Notes: a model not told the origin generated them from the letters alone. 15,313 nucleotides of DNA from Bacillota bacterium (GCA_023392515.1 JAEVYX010000001.1:1-15313), one strand, 5' to 3'. Positions 1 through 7,060 are shown, counted from the first letter of the stretch. Translations and numbers: made by a program.

Positions 1-199
1 CCAGCGACAGGCTTCGCCTGATTTTTTGGGCTTTGCCCTATAATTATTCTCGGCGAAGCCTGAAAAGGGCAAAGCCCCGGTGGCTTCGGAAGCCTTGCGT
101 AGCAAGGTTTCCTTACACCCTTCACCGGCCGTGAGTGTAGCTCACAGGTGAAGGGTGCGGACTCGGAAAAGCGGCGCAGCCACTTTTTCGACAAGCTGA
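1..199. repeat. Intergenic cluster of short inverted repeats
   Basis: No gene is seen here. The stretch holds several hairpin-forming units. CAGGC-TTC-GCCTG lies near the left edge, and GGGCTTTGCCC follows it. Complementary copies of both (GGCGAAGCCTG and GGGCAAAGCCC) occur in the same order at about 52-78. A further stem pairs 88-98 with 102-112 around a GTA loop. A long stem pairs 116-126 (CACCCTTCACC) with 147-157 (GGTGAAGGGTG) and encloses an inner GTGAG/CTCAC stem. None is followed by a clear T-run, so ordinary terminators are not supported. These look like dispersed intergenic palindromic (REP-like) sequences; the left boundary is outside the window. Confidence 0.5.
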
Positions 200-215
200 G
201 GCGGGCATTCCCGCC
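200..215 (-). terminator. GC-rich hairpin just after the SH3/PepSY gene
   Basis: GGCGGG and CCCGCC form a six-base-pair stem with a four-base loop, starting four bases beyond the stop codon of the upstream minus-strand gene. The minus strand after the stem lacks a proper T-tract, so it is at best a weak or imperfect terminator. It could instead be part of the repeat cluster beside it or a stabiliser of the mRNA 3' end. Confidence 0.3.
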
Positions 216-218
216 AGA

Positions 219-2141
219 TTACCCGTTTGCGCTGCCAGGGTCGCAGGTATAGAGAATTTTCTTTGTGTAGGCATGCACAAAAACGGAATACTCCGCGCTT
301 TTCCGCTCATCCAGGAAGTCGATTTGCCAGTAGGGAACCTCCCTGATAGAGCTCGTTTCCACGTACTGGATGCTCACCGAGTATTTGGAGGGGTCGAAGG
401 CGGGGTACTTGTTTTTCAGCGCGCTTTGGCCGATGGAAAGGGCCTGGGATTCGGAAAGCGGGTTCGCCTTTTCTTCATCGGTATACGTTGGGGCTGGGGT
501 GGGGGTGGAATAGTCGATTTCGGTGAGGTCGGCTTCCCAGCCCTTGGTGATGTAAATCACATTCTGAGTATAGGCATGCACCATGACGGTGAACTTGATG
601 ATGGTCAGGTCGGGGTGGTCGGCCCTGGGGGCTTCAAAATCAAACTGCCAGTAAGGCTTTTCAAACTGGGTGGGCTCATTGTCATGATAGGAGGACAGCA
701 CCGTGTAGGCGGAGGCACCGGCAAAATCATCATACTTGGCATCAAGGGCGGCAAGGCCGATGTTCCATGCCGTTTCTTTGGATATCTTCTCCATGCCCTC
801 GTAGGATTTTTGGGGAGCCGGGGTGCCCCTGGGCACAACCCGGGAAATGGGGTTATCCTTGTTTTCCCTGGCGATGACTTTTTCCGCATCCATCATGCCA
901 ATAATGAGATCGCTCTTTTTCACATTGCCGTAATAGGCACCGCCCCGGAGCACCGCAACAAAATCCTGGGATACGGTGAGCTGAATGGTAATCTCCTCGC
1001 CCTTGCGCAATGTGCTTAGCACCTTCCCGTCCCCGGGGTAACCGTCATACACCTTCACGCCGTCCTCCTTGGCATAGGCGGTGCCGGTGGAGCCGGAAAC
1101 AAGGGTCTGCTTGTAGGTGTAGGTTTCCATCGTGTCGCTGACGGTCAAGTCCCCCGCAGGGGTCCAGCCCACATATTCCCCGTCGCTGACCTGGGCCCAA
1201 ACCATATCCCCCGCCTGATAGCTGCGGGTGAATACCATCAGCTTGTCCTGTGCGCCCAGCTTCAGGGTGATGTAATGGTTATCCTTCGTGGCAGTGGTGG
1301 GGTTGAAATAGAGCTGCACAATGCGGTCCTGCGTGGTGGCGGTGAAATAGCTGGCCGTGTGGTCTGCAAGGGCGCCGCCTTCATCGGGTTCTTCATCCTC
1401 AATGATATGAAGGGCGCTGGTCCTGACCCAGCCCTGCAAGGAGCCGTCGGATACATTGCTCCAGCTGCCAACGGCGTAATACACTTCTACCACATAGCCC
1501 TCTTTCAGGCTGCCGATAACCTCCGCCGAGGAGAACGCGCCATTGCGGACTTGCTGGTCGCTGTTCAACTCGGCATAGACAAAGGCGTACCGGGAGGGGT
1601 CGCCTTTGGTTTCATCCCCTTCCTTAGGCCGGAGGTCGGAAGTCAGCACAAAGCCGGTTTCATTGTCGCCGTACTTGACCTTTGTCCACTCCTTGCCCTG
1701 GGATACAATTTTGAAATAATCGTTGTAAAAAAACTGGCCGATGATGGGGGCATCCTCGCTCTCCTCGGCGCGGATAAAGGTGAGGAGAAGGCCGGGGTAT
1801 AAAAGCCCGTCATATTTGGGGGCGGTGCCTTCCTCCACCAGGTATATGCTTTTGATATAGCCGGTGTACTGCTTGTAGGTCACCTGGGCCCAATCCCCTT
1901 CGTAGCCCAGGACGGTTACGGTTTTCTTGTTGGGGATTTTCGTTACGAGACGGGAGAGATTGTCGGGGTCCTTGCGCATATTCAGGGGGCCGGAGGGAGT
2001 GGAGATGGTGGCCTGAACAGGCGCTTTTGTGGGGGAGGGGGCTTCTTCTCCGGTGTCGGCAATCCCTGCCGAGGTCATGGCCAGGACGAACATCAAGGCA
2101 ATGAGGAGGACGCGCCCGGTATTTTTCTTCCAATGGAGCAT
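219..2141 (-). CDS. Secreted multi-SH3 domain protein with C-terminal PepSY-like repeats
   Basis: A 640-residue exported protein. The first 28 or so residues are a signal peptide: basic MLHWKKNTGR, a hydrophobic run, then TSAGIADTG. A Ser/Pro/Thr linker follows. About five bacterial SH3-like segments come next (roughly residues 42-103, 118-172, 184-247, 270-335 and 355-415). The first is the most typical, with LNMRKDP and a WAQV...GYI core. After a proline-rich linker there are two related repeats (about 455-545 and 565-635), each with an alpha/beta start and a PYWQ(F/I)DF...VHAYT motif, resembling PepSY-type domains. Such proteins are thought to bind peptidoglycan or stay at the envelope; no catalytic site is seen. 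The start is supported by GGAAGGTGATT upstream and a consensus promoter. The exact ligand is unknown. Confidence 0.85.
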   Translation of the reverse strand: MLHWKKNTGRVLLIALMFVLAMTSAGIADTGEEAPSPTKAPVQATISTPSGPLNMRKDPDNLSRLVTKIPNKKTVTVLGYEGDWAQVTYKQYTGYIKSIYLVEEGTAPKYDGLLYPGLLLTFIRAEESEDAPIIGQFFYNDYFKIVSQGKEWTKVKYGDNETGFVLTSDLRPKEGDETKGDPSRYAFVYAELNSDQQVRNGAFSSAEVIGSLKEGYVVEVYYAVGSWSNVSDGSLQGWVRTSALHIIEDEEPDEGGALADHTASYFTATTQDRIVQLYFNPTTATKDNHYITLKLGAQDKLMVFTRSYQAGDMVWAQVSDGEYVGWTPAGDLTVSDTMETYTYKQTLVSGSTGTAYAKEDGVKVYDGYPGDGKVLSTLRKGEEITIQLTVSQDFVAVLRGGAYYGNVKKSDLIIGMMDAEKVIARENKDNPISRVVPRGTPAPQKSYEGMEKISKETAWNIGLAALDAKYDDFAGASAYTVLSSYHDNEPTQFEKPYWQFDFEAPRADHPDLTIIKFTVMVHAYTQNVIYITKGWEADLTEIDYSTPTPAPTYTDEEKANPLSESQALSIGQSALKNKYPAFDPSKYSVSIQYVETSSIREVPYWQIDFLDERKSAEYSVFVHAYTKKILYTCDPGSANG

Positions 2142-2199
2142 AGCGAATCACCTTCCCTGCCGGATCTGTTTGAAATAATTCTGCAACAATTCTAAGGGA

Positions 2200-2228
2200 A
2201 ATATACCACTTCTTCCAAGTGCTGTCAA
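2200..2228 (-). promoter_or_regulatory. Sigma-A promoter of the SH3/PepSY gene
   Basis: On the minus strand TTGACA (2228-2223, six of six) is followed after exactly 17 bases by TATATT (2205-2200, five of six). Transcription would begin near 2193 and leave a leader of about 50 bases before the ATG at 2141. Confidence 0.75.
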
Positions 2229-2298
2229 TAAAACCTGCAATACAATTGTAACAAATTTCGGCAGCTGCAGGACAATCCGGTTGCAGCTGCGAAATCCG

Positions 2299-2327
2299 GT
2301 ACAAAATATTCCAATGTATAGTATAAT
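2299..2327 (+). promoter_or_regulatory. Probable promoter of the macro-domain gene
   Basis: A perfect TATAAT at 2322-2327 lies 33 bases before the macro-gene ATG in an AT-rich stretch. The hexamer 17 bases upstream (GTACAA) is a poor -35, so this promoter may be weak or may need an activator. The upstream boundary is uncertain. Confidence 0.45.
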
Positions 2328-2360
2328 AAGCACAAATGCAAATGAAAAAGGGGAATATGC

Positions 2361-3365
2361 ATGCCGTTTATCATCGTCCGGGATGATCTGACAAAAATGC
2401 AGGTGGATGCGGTTGTCAACACCACCAATACAAAGCTGCTGCAGGGCACCGGCGGCGTCAGCGGCGCTATTTTCAAGGCTGCGGGGGAAACGGCGCTTAG
2501 GGAGGCCTGCAAAAGGATTGGCGGCTGCCCCATGGGCGGTGCGGTGATCACGCCGGGGTTCAACCTGCCTGCCGCCCACATCATCCACACGCCCAGCATG
2601 GTTTGGGTGGACGGGCAGCACGGCGAGGAGGCGGCTTTGCGGGCCTGCTACCGGGCCTGCCTTCTTATAGCCAGGGAGGAGGGCTTTGAGCGCATCGCCT
2701 TTCCCCTTATCGGCTCCGGCGCCCATGGGTATCCCAAGGAGCTGGCGCTTGCGGTGGCGACCCAGGAAATCAACCGCTTCCTGCTGGGCTTTGACGGCGA
2801 TATGACGGTATACCTGGCGGTGTTCGGCCATCGGGCATTCGCCCTGTCCAAAAAACTGACGGACGAAGTGCATGAGTATATCGACGACCACTATGTGGAT
2901 TTACGGCCGGATCGCCGCCGCCAATTGACGGAGGATGATTATCCTGCCATGGCCGTCCAGGGTGCAATGCAGGAAGCCGAAATGGCCATGCCGATGGATT
3001 TGGAGATCGCTGCCGAACCATCCTTTGCAAAGGCTTTGACAGGCTTCATAGACAGCCATCAATTGACTGACCCCGAAGTTTACAAGCGGGCCAACATCAC
3101 CAAGCAGAACTTTTACAAAATCAAAACAGAAAAGTGCCAGCCGAAAAAGACTACGGCACTGGCACTTTGTGTTGCCTTGCAGCTTGATTTGGATGAAACC
3201 GTCAGCTTTTTGCAGCTTGCCGGCTATGCCCTTTCCCCGGCCAGCCGGCCCGACCTGATCGTGCGCTATTTTATATCCCGGGGCGTTTATGATGTAATGG
3301 AAATCAACAGCGTGCTGTTTGTGCAGGGCTTTGAAAAATGCCTCCTGGGCAGCGCGGACAAGTAA
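2361..3365 (+). CDS. Macro domain protein with C-terminal helix-turn-helix-like region
   Basis: A 334-residue cytoplasmic protein. Residues 1-165 form a macro domain, the fold that binds ADP-ribose and its derivatives. VDAVVNTTN (16-23), GTGGVSGAIFKAAG (29-42) and FPLIGSGAHGYPKE (114-127) are the usual ligand-binding loops. In MacroD-type hydrolases the second loop carries a catalytic Asp; here that place is Ser34, so the protein may read rather than remove ADP-ribose. A linker leads to a helical region (about 220-330) with VYKRANITKQNFYKIKT and TALALCVALQLDLDE, resembling an XRE-type DNA-binding region. A ligand-responsive regulator is therefore plausible. AAGGGG at 2349-2354 supports the start. 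It converges on the nifX-like gene, with 16 bases between the stop codons. Confidence 0.85.
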   Translation: MPFIIVRDDLTKMQVDAVVNTTNTKLLQGTGGVSGAIFKAAGETALREACKRIGGCPMGGAVITPGFNLPAAHIIHTPSMVWVDGQHGEEAALRACYRACLLIAREEGFERIAFPLIGSGAHGYPKELALAVATQEINRFLLGFDGDMTVYLAVFGHRAFALSKKLTDEVHEYIDDHYVDLRPDRRRQLTEDDYPAMAVQGAMQEAEMAMPMDLEIAAEPSFAKALTGFIDSHQLTDPEVYKRANITKQNFYKIKTEKCQPKKTTALALCVALQLDLDETVSFLQLAGYALSPASRPDLIVRYFISRGVYDVMEINSVLFVQGFEKCLLGSADK

Positions 3366-3381
3366 GAAAGCGGCAAAAAAG

Positions 3382-3798
3382 TCACGAGGGGGAAGAACCG
3401 TCCCCGGCGCTGCAGCTTCCCGCGCCGCATCCCTTTTCGCCGCAGTCGCCGTCATGGTGCTCGCCATGGTGGTCGCAGGTCGCTTCCGAATCGTATGCTA
3501 ATTTTCCCGACAGGAATTGCGCTACCGCCTCATCGGCATCGCCGGATACACCGCCGTAAAGCCGAATGCCCGCCTCGGCCAAGGCTCTTTTTGCCCCGCC
3601 GCCGATGCCACCGCAGATGAGCGTATCCGCCTCGATTTTTTTCAGAATGTCGGCAAGGGCGCCATGGCCGCTGCTGTTTGTGTTGATGGTCGTGGCGACG
3701 GCAACCTTGCCGTTTTCAATATCATAGACCTTAAACCGCTCCGTGTGGCCGAAGTGCTGAAACACCTGCCCGTTTTCATACGTAACCGCAATCCTCAT
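3382..3798 (-). CDS. NifX/NifB-type dinitrogenase iron-molybdenum cofactor domain protein
   Basis: A 138-residue protein of the family that includes NifX, NafY and the NifB C-terminal domain (PF02579-like). It opens with MRIAVTYENGQVFQHFGHTERF and shows the typical DTLICGGIGGGAKRAL and GIRLYGGVSGDADEAV segments. Family members bind Fe-S or FeMo-type clusters. In non-diazotrophic Clostridia they are common small proteins with unclear roles, so nitrogen fixation is not implied. The tail is rich in metal ligands (about CDHHGEHHDGDC then CGAGSC), suggesting extra metal binding. I chose the ATG at 3798 rather than one 51 bases upstream. It follows GGGAGG, and conserved sequence begins there. The gene is divergent from the VWA gene and has a well-defined promoter with two operators. 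Confidence 0.85.
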   Translation of the reverse strand: MRIAVTYENGQVFQHFGHTERFKVYDIENGKVAVATTINTNSSGHGALADILKKIEADTLICGGIGGGAKRALAEAGIRLYGGVSGDADEAVAQFLSGKLAYDSEATCDHHGEHHDGDCGEKGCGAGSCSAGDGSSPS

Positions 3799-3836
3799 AT
3801 GGAGAATTCCTCCCTTTCCATAGGTTTCATGGTAAT

Positions 3837-3848
3837 TGGCATATGCCA
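3837..3848. promoter_or_regulatory. Operator 2 of the nifX-like promoter
   Basis: TGGCATATGCCA is a perfect 12-bp palindrome just downstream of the predicted transcription start of the nifX-like gene. It shares the consensus TGRCATATGYCA with the palindrome at 3878-3889; the centres are 41 bp apart, about four helical turns. Confidence 0.6.
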
Positions 3849-3861
3849 TAAACTTATCCGC

Positions 3862-3890
3862 ATCGTACTGCTATTTATGACATATGTCAA
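3862..3890 (-). promoter_or_regulatory. Promoter of the nifX-like gene
   Basis: On the minus strand TTGACA (3890-3885) is spaced exactly 17 bases from TACGAT (3867-3862, four of six). Transcription should begin near 3855. The -35 box lies inside operator 1, and operator 2 lies just after the start point. This is the arrangement expected for repression by a dimeric or tetrameric regulator. Confidence 0.65.
3878..3889. promoter_or_regulatory. Operator 1 overlapping the -35 box
   Basis: TGACATATGTCA is a perfect 12-bp palindrome that overlaps the TTGACA of the nifX-like promoter on the minus strand. It is the second member of the TGRCATATGYCA pair. It also lies 109 bp upstream of the divergent VWA gene, so both directions could be affected. 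Confidence 0.6.
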
Positions 3891-3962
3891 TAACCTTTCG
3901 AAAAAATATCTTGGGGATGAAAAGTAAACTGCCAGATTACCCCGGACATCTCCGAAAATGGT

Positions 3963-3992
3963 ATCCTCCTTTTGCAGGAAAAAAAGGAGGAT
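3963..3992 (+). promoter_or_regulatory. Hairpin that sequesters the VWA gene ribosome binding site
   Basis: ATCCTCCTTTT (3963-3973) pairs perfectly over 11 bp with AAAAGGAGGAT (3982-3992) around an eight-base loop. The right arm contains the whole GGAGG Shine-Dalgarno site (3986-3990) of the gene that starts at 3998. If the left arm is transcribed, translation should be reduced until the stem opens. I could not identify the promoter with confidence, so whether the left arm is in the mRNA is not proven. Confidence 0.55.
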
Positions 3993-3997
3993 TTCAC

Positions 3998-4645
3998 ATG
4001 AAAAAAGATTTGACGGAACTGGTATTCATACTGGACCGGAGCGGCTCCATGGCAGGGCTGGAGGGGGACACCATCGGCGGGTACAACGCATTGCTTCAAA
4101 AGCAGAAGGCGGAGAAAGGCGACGCCCTTGTCACCACGGTGCTCTTTGACGACAGGATTGAGCTTGTCCATGACAGGATTCACATCAAGGGCGTGCATCC
4201 CATTACGAACAAGGATTACTTTGTGCGGGGCTCCACGGCGCTTCTGGATGCCATTGGCGTCAGCATCGGAAAAGCCGTAAATGCCCACAGGCATACGGCG
4301 GAGGAAGAACGCCCGGGAAAGACATTGTTTGTTATCATAACCGACGGCTATGAAAACGCCAGCCACAGGTTCACCTTTGAAAAGATCAGGGAGATGGTTT
4401 CCCTGGAACAGGAGAAATACGGCTGGGAGTTCCTGTTTATCGGCGCGAACATGGACGCCATCGATCAGGCCCAGCGGTTTGGCATTAGGCAGGATCGGGC
4501 GGCCACGAGGCACAACGACGCCCAGGGCACAAAAGTGCAGTATGACGCCCTCAACAAGGCCGTAAGCAGCCTGCGGGCCTGCAGCTGTGTGCCGGAAGAC
4601 TGGGGCGAGGCCATCGACCAGGATTTTCACGGGAGAAGCAAATAG
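3998..4645 (+). CDS. VWA domain protein with complete MIDAS
   Basis: A 215-residue cytoplasmic protein that is almost wholly a von Willebrand factor A domain. The metal-ion-dependent adhesion site is complete: D13, S15 and S17 in DRSGS, T80 in GSTALLDAI and D116 in ITDGYEN. It most resembles the stand-alone bacterial VWA proteins of the TerY type, which act as metal-dependent protein-binding scaffolds. No signal peptide or transmembrane segment is visible. The reading frame is open 114 bases further upstream, but AAAGGAGG sits just before the ATG at 3998 and VWA homology begins at once. The HD-hydrolase gene follows after 14 bases, so the two are probably co-transcribed. The partner protein is unknown. 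Confidence 0.85.
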   Translation: MKKDLTELVFILDRSGSMAGLEGDTIGGYNALLQKQKAEKGDALVTTVLFDDRIELVHDRIHIKGVHPITNKDYFVRGSTALLDAIGVSIGKAVNAHRHTAEEERPGKTLFVIITDGYENASHRFTFEKIREMVSLEQEKYGWEFLFIGANMDAIDQAQRFGIRQDRAATRHNDAQGTKVQYDALNKAVSSLRACSCVPEDWGEAIDQDFHGRSK

Positions 4646-4659
4646 AAGGAGGATATAAA

Positions 4660-5214
4660 ATGATGCTGGCAAAAGCCATACACTATGCCGCGGCATTCCA
4701 CGCGGGACAGGTAAGGAAGGGCACGGATATTCCCTACATCGTGCATCCCATGGAAGCCTGTGCCATTGCCGCCACCATGACCGCTGATGCAGAAATGCTG
4801 TCTGCCGCTGTGCTGCACGATGTGGTGGAGGATTGCGGCGTTACAATCTCCATGATTGAAACCTATTTCAGCCCTCGGGTTGCAAAGCTTGTCGGCGCGC
4901 AAAGCGAAAAGAAGGAAGCGGATGAAGCGGGTTCGTGGCTGCGCCGCAAGCAGCACACCATCGACTGGCTGAAAACCTCCGCAACCAAGGAAGAAAAGAT
5001 GCTGACCCTGGCGGACAAATTGAGCAACATGCGGGCCATCAGCCGGGATTACCGGCAGGCAGGCGACAGCCTGTGGGCGCGGTTTAACCAGAAGGATAAG
5101 GGGGAGCATGCAAAGTATTACCGGGGGATTCGGGACGCGCTTTCAGAGCTATCCGAATATGAGGCGTTCGGGGAGCTTTCCGCCCTGGTGGACAGCGTGT
5201 TTTCAGATTGCTGA
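4660..5214 (+). CDS. RSH-family HD hydrolase (putative small alarmone hydrolase)
   Basis: A 184-residue single-domain protein matching the HD hydrolase half of RelA/SpoT enzymes. Visible residues are FHAGQVRKG (13-21), YIVHP with H29, LHDVVED with H53, D54, E57 and D58, and LADKLSNMR with D119. These are the metal- and substrate-binding positions of the Mn-dependent (p)ppGpp 3'-pyrophosphohydrolases. The synthetase, TGS and ACT domains are absent and the length fits small alarmone hydrolases (MESH1/SAH type). It may act on (p)ppGpp or another nucleotide; the sequence does not settle which. Two ATG codons lie in tandem at 4660 and 4663, and AAGGAGG at 4646-4652 fits either. It is the second gene of an apparent operon with the VWA gene. 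Confidence 0.8.
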   Translation: MMLAKAIHYAAAFHAGQVRKGTDIPYIVHPMEACAIAATMTADAEMLSAAVLHDVVEDCGVTISMIETYFSPRVAKLVGAQSEKKEADEAGSWLRRKQHTIDWLKTSATKEEKMLTLADKLSNMRAISRDYRQAGDSLWARFNQKDKGEHAKYYRGIRDALSELSEYEAFGELSALVDSVFSDC

Positions 5215-5377
5215 AAAGGGGCGGTTAACGCCGGGCGGGAGGTTATGATGATTCTGTCAGGCATTGCGGATATTCATACAATGCTTACAATCTGTCGCAG
5301 GAAAAAGGCCAGTCTATTGAGAAGAATCTGGTGTGCGAAGCATATACAGTGCAATAAGCTGATTAGAAGGAGAGATA

Positions 5378-5432
5378 TCGCTCCTGTAGGAGCGACCAAA
5401 GGGCTTTCCGATCGCCCTTTGGAAACCTTCGG
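5378..5432. repeat. REP-like intergenic hairpin element, short copy
   Basis: A stem TCGCTCC-TGTA-GGAGCGA (5378-5395) runs into CCAAAGGGC (5396-5404), which pairs with GCCCTTTGG (5414-5422), and the element ends in AAACCTTCGG. The same design occurs at 12312-12474: 19 bases at the inner left and 18 at the right end are identical. The first stem differs between copies by two compensatory base-pair changes. It lies in the 287-bp gap between the convergent HD and GH43 genes; I see no gene or clear terminator in the rest of that gap. Confidence 0.65.
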
Positions 5433-5501
5433 TGCTTTGGTACGAGAAAACGCTTCGTGCATTCTGGGGAACGTGGACATATCAGGGCAGCGCTGAAACA
5501 G

Positions 5502-7052
5502 TTATTTGGGAGATGCACGCATTCTGAACCAATCAAAATCGGCGGGCTTGCGGCTGCCGCAGCCCCCGTTTGTGGCAAAGAGGCCGGTCATGGCCCCTGT
5601 GTGGCGCTTGGGGTTTTGAATGCCCTCATCGCTTAAAAAGGTGCAGCGGGGGATTTCGCCAAGCATCTGCCATTCGCTTTCCCCCTGCCGGAAGAAAAAG
5701 GCGCGGCGGAAACCGTCCACAACTACGCGGAGGTCTACGGGTTTATGCGCGCTTACGGGCTGCAATGCGAGGGTTTCCTCCGGCGATGTGCCGCAGCGGA
5801 AGCCAAGGGCGATACCGTCCCTTCCCAATGCGCACTTGATGTAGGATTGGGTATCATAATAACAGCAAAGCCCCGCCTGCTCCCCTTCCCATTCGGGCCG
5901 GAAGGAAAGGCGGATTTCGGCGGTGAAGCGGTGCTCCGTTTCCCGCAGGACAAGGGTGTTTTTCGCCCATCGGTCACACAAGTCCCCGTTTTCGGTCCAG
6001 ATGCGGAAATGATTTTCCCGCTGGGTAAGGGACCATTCCACGCTGGGTGTGCGGACGAAGGACCATTCGGGGCGCAAAACGGGGCTGTCAAAATCGTCGA
6101 AAAAATCGCCGTCTGGCCGCTGCACGCCGCCGGGATAGGGCATGGGGGCGGTTTCAAGGGGAGGCTTCATATCGGGCCAGCCATCCTGATCCCAATACAC
6201 TTCCTGCAGGGCGGTCTCTCGGCCATTTACGGTAAACTTCCCCTCCAGGGGCCGGGCGCAAAGGTAAAAAGCAAACCAGCGCCCATCCGGCGCTTGAACA
6301 AACTTTGCGTGGCCGCAGCGCTGCAAAGGTGCAGTGGGGTCGTGCTGCGTTAAGATGGGGTTATGGGGGCAGGGCGTATAGGGGCCGTTAAGATGCTTGC
6401 TCCGGGCGACGGACACCTGATGATGGTATCCCGTGCCGCCTTCAGCCAAGAGTGCGTAATAAAAGCCATCTTTTTTAAAAAGGTGAGGGCCTTCCGGCGC
6501 GGGCAGCCCCGTTCCCGCCCACACCTGTTTGGATGGCCCTGCAAGGCAGGATCGGTCAGCCGTAAGCGGGGTGACCGTCACTCCCGGTGCGGTGACAAGG
6601 TAGGGCCGGCCATCATCATCCACAAAATGGGAGGGGTCGATGGCGTCCACTTCCAGGCAGATCGGCTTCGAATAAGGCCCCTCGGGCTTGTCTGCGTGCA
6701 TCACAAGCTGGCGGCGCAGCACCACATGGGGCCGAGCACCTTCGCCTGACAGGCGCAGGGGCGCAAAAATCCAGAACTTCCCCTCCGCGTAGGAGATATC
6801 CGGCGCCCAGATGCCGTGGCTGTCCGGCACATCCTGCAAATTGATCCACTCGGGCCTTGTGATGGCATGGCCGATGATGCGCCAGTTGACCAAATCCCGG
6901 CTTTCCCGGATCACCACCGCCGGGAAATATTGAAACGTGGAATTCACCATGTAGAACATGCCGTCCACACAGATCACGCTGGGGTCGGGGCTGAACCCCC
7001 GCACCACCGGGTTTTGATAGCTGGCGCCGCTTTTTTCCATAACCTGCTCCAT
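5502..7052 (-). CDS. Glycoside hydrolase family 43 protein (beta-xylosidase-like)
   Basis: A 516-residue intracellular glycosidase without a signal peptide. The N-terminal five-bladed propeller (about 12-320) begins YQNPVVRGFSPDPSVI. The likely catalytic triad is D23 (base, in SPDPS), D139 (in AIDPSHFVDDDG) and E187 (acid, in APEGPHLFKKDGFYY). From about 325 to 512 there is a concanavalin-like beta-sandwich of the kind found in GH43 xylosidases and arabinofuranosidases. It would hydrolyse imported xylo- or arabino-oligosaccharides; the substrate cannot be fixed from motifs. ATG at 7052 starts eight bases after the upstream stop and has no good ribosome site. ATG at 7040 follows GGAG at a good distance and may be the real start. 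Translational coupling to the ADP-ribosylglycohydrolase gene is likely. No transporter or sugar regulator lies nearby. Confidence 0.88.
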   Translation of the reverse strand: MEQVMEKSGASYQNPVVRGFSPDPSVICVDGMFYMVNSTFQYFPAVVIRESRDLVNWRIIGHAITRPEWINLQDVPDSHGIWAPDISYAEGKFWIFAPLRLSGEGARPHVVLRRQLVMHADKPEGPYSKPICLEVDAIDPSHFVDDDGRPYLVTAPGVTVTPLTADRSCLAGPSKQVWAGTGLPAPEGPHLFKKDGFYYALLAEGGTGYHHQVSVARSKHLNGPYTPCPHNPILTQHDPTAPLQRCGHAKFVQAPDGRWFAFYLCARPLEGKFTVNGRETALQEVYWDQDGWPDMKPPLETAPMPYPGGVQRPDGDFFDDFDSPVLRPEWSFVRTPSVEWSLTQRENHFRIWTENGDLCDRWAKNTLVLRETEHRFTAEIRLSFRPEWEGEQAGLCCYYDTQSYIKCALGRDGIALGFRCGTSPEETLALQPVSAHKPVDLRVVVDGFRRAFFFRQGESEWQMLGEIPRCTFLSDEGIQNPKRHTGAMTGLFATNGGCGSRKPADFDWFRMRASPK

Positions 7053-7060
7053 GGGGAATA

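Noticed and set aside
273..1019. Long open frame antisense to the SH3/PepSY gene
   Set aside because: It lies opposite a well-supported secreted protein and its Gly/Phe-rich translation has no domain; it is a by-product of codon bias.
3382..3798. Nitrogen-fixation locus
   Set aside because: Only a small NifX-family protein is present; no nitrogenase or other nif gene is nearby and the family is common in non-fixers.
3796..3801. A third CATATG at the nifX-like start codon as another operator
   Set aside because: Flanking bases do not continue the palindrome, so only the six-base core matches, by chance.
3887..4696. 269-codon minus-strand frame opposite the VWA gene
   Set aside because: The plus strand encodes a VWA domain with complete MIDAS, and the minus frame has no family or ribosome site.
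5245..5496. Plus-strand open frame of 83 codons after the HD gene
   Set aside because: No good ribosome site, no recognisable family, and half of it is translation of the REP-like hairpin element.
5745..6353. Open frame opposite the GH43 gene
   Set aside because: It overlaps the conserved GH43 protein and shows only low-complexity shadow sequence.
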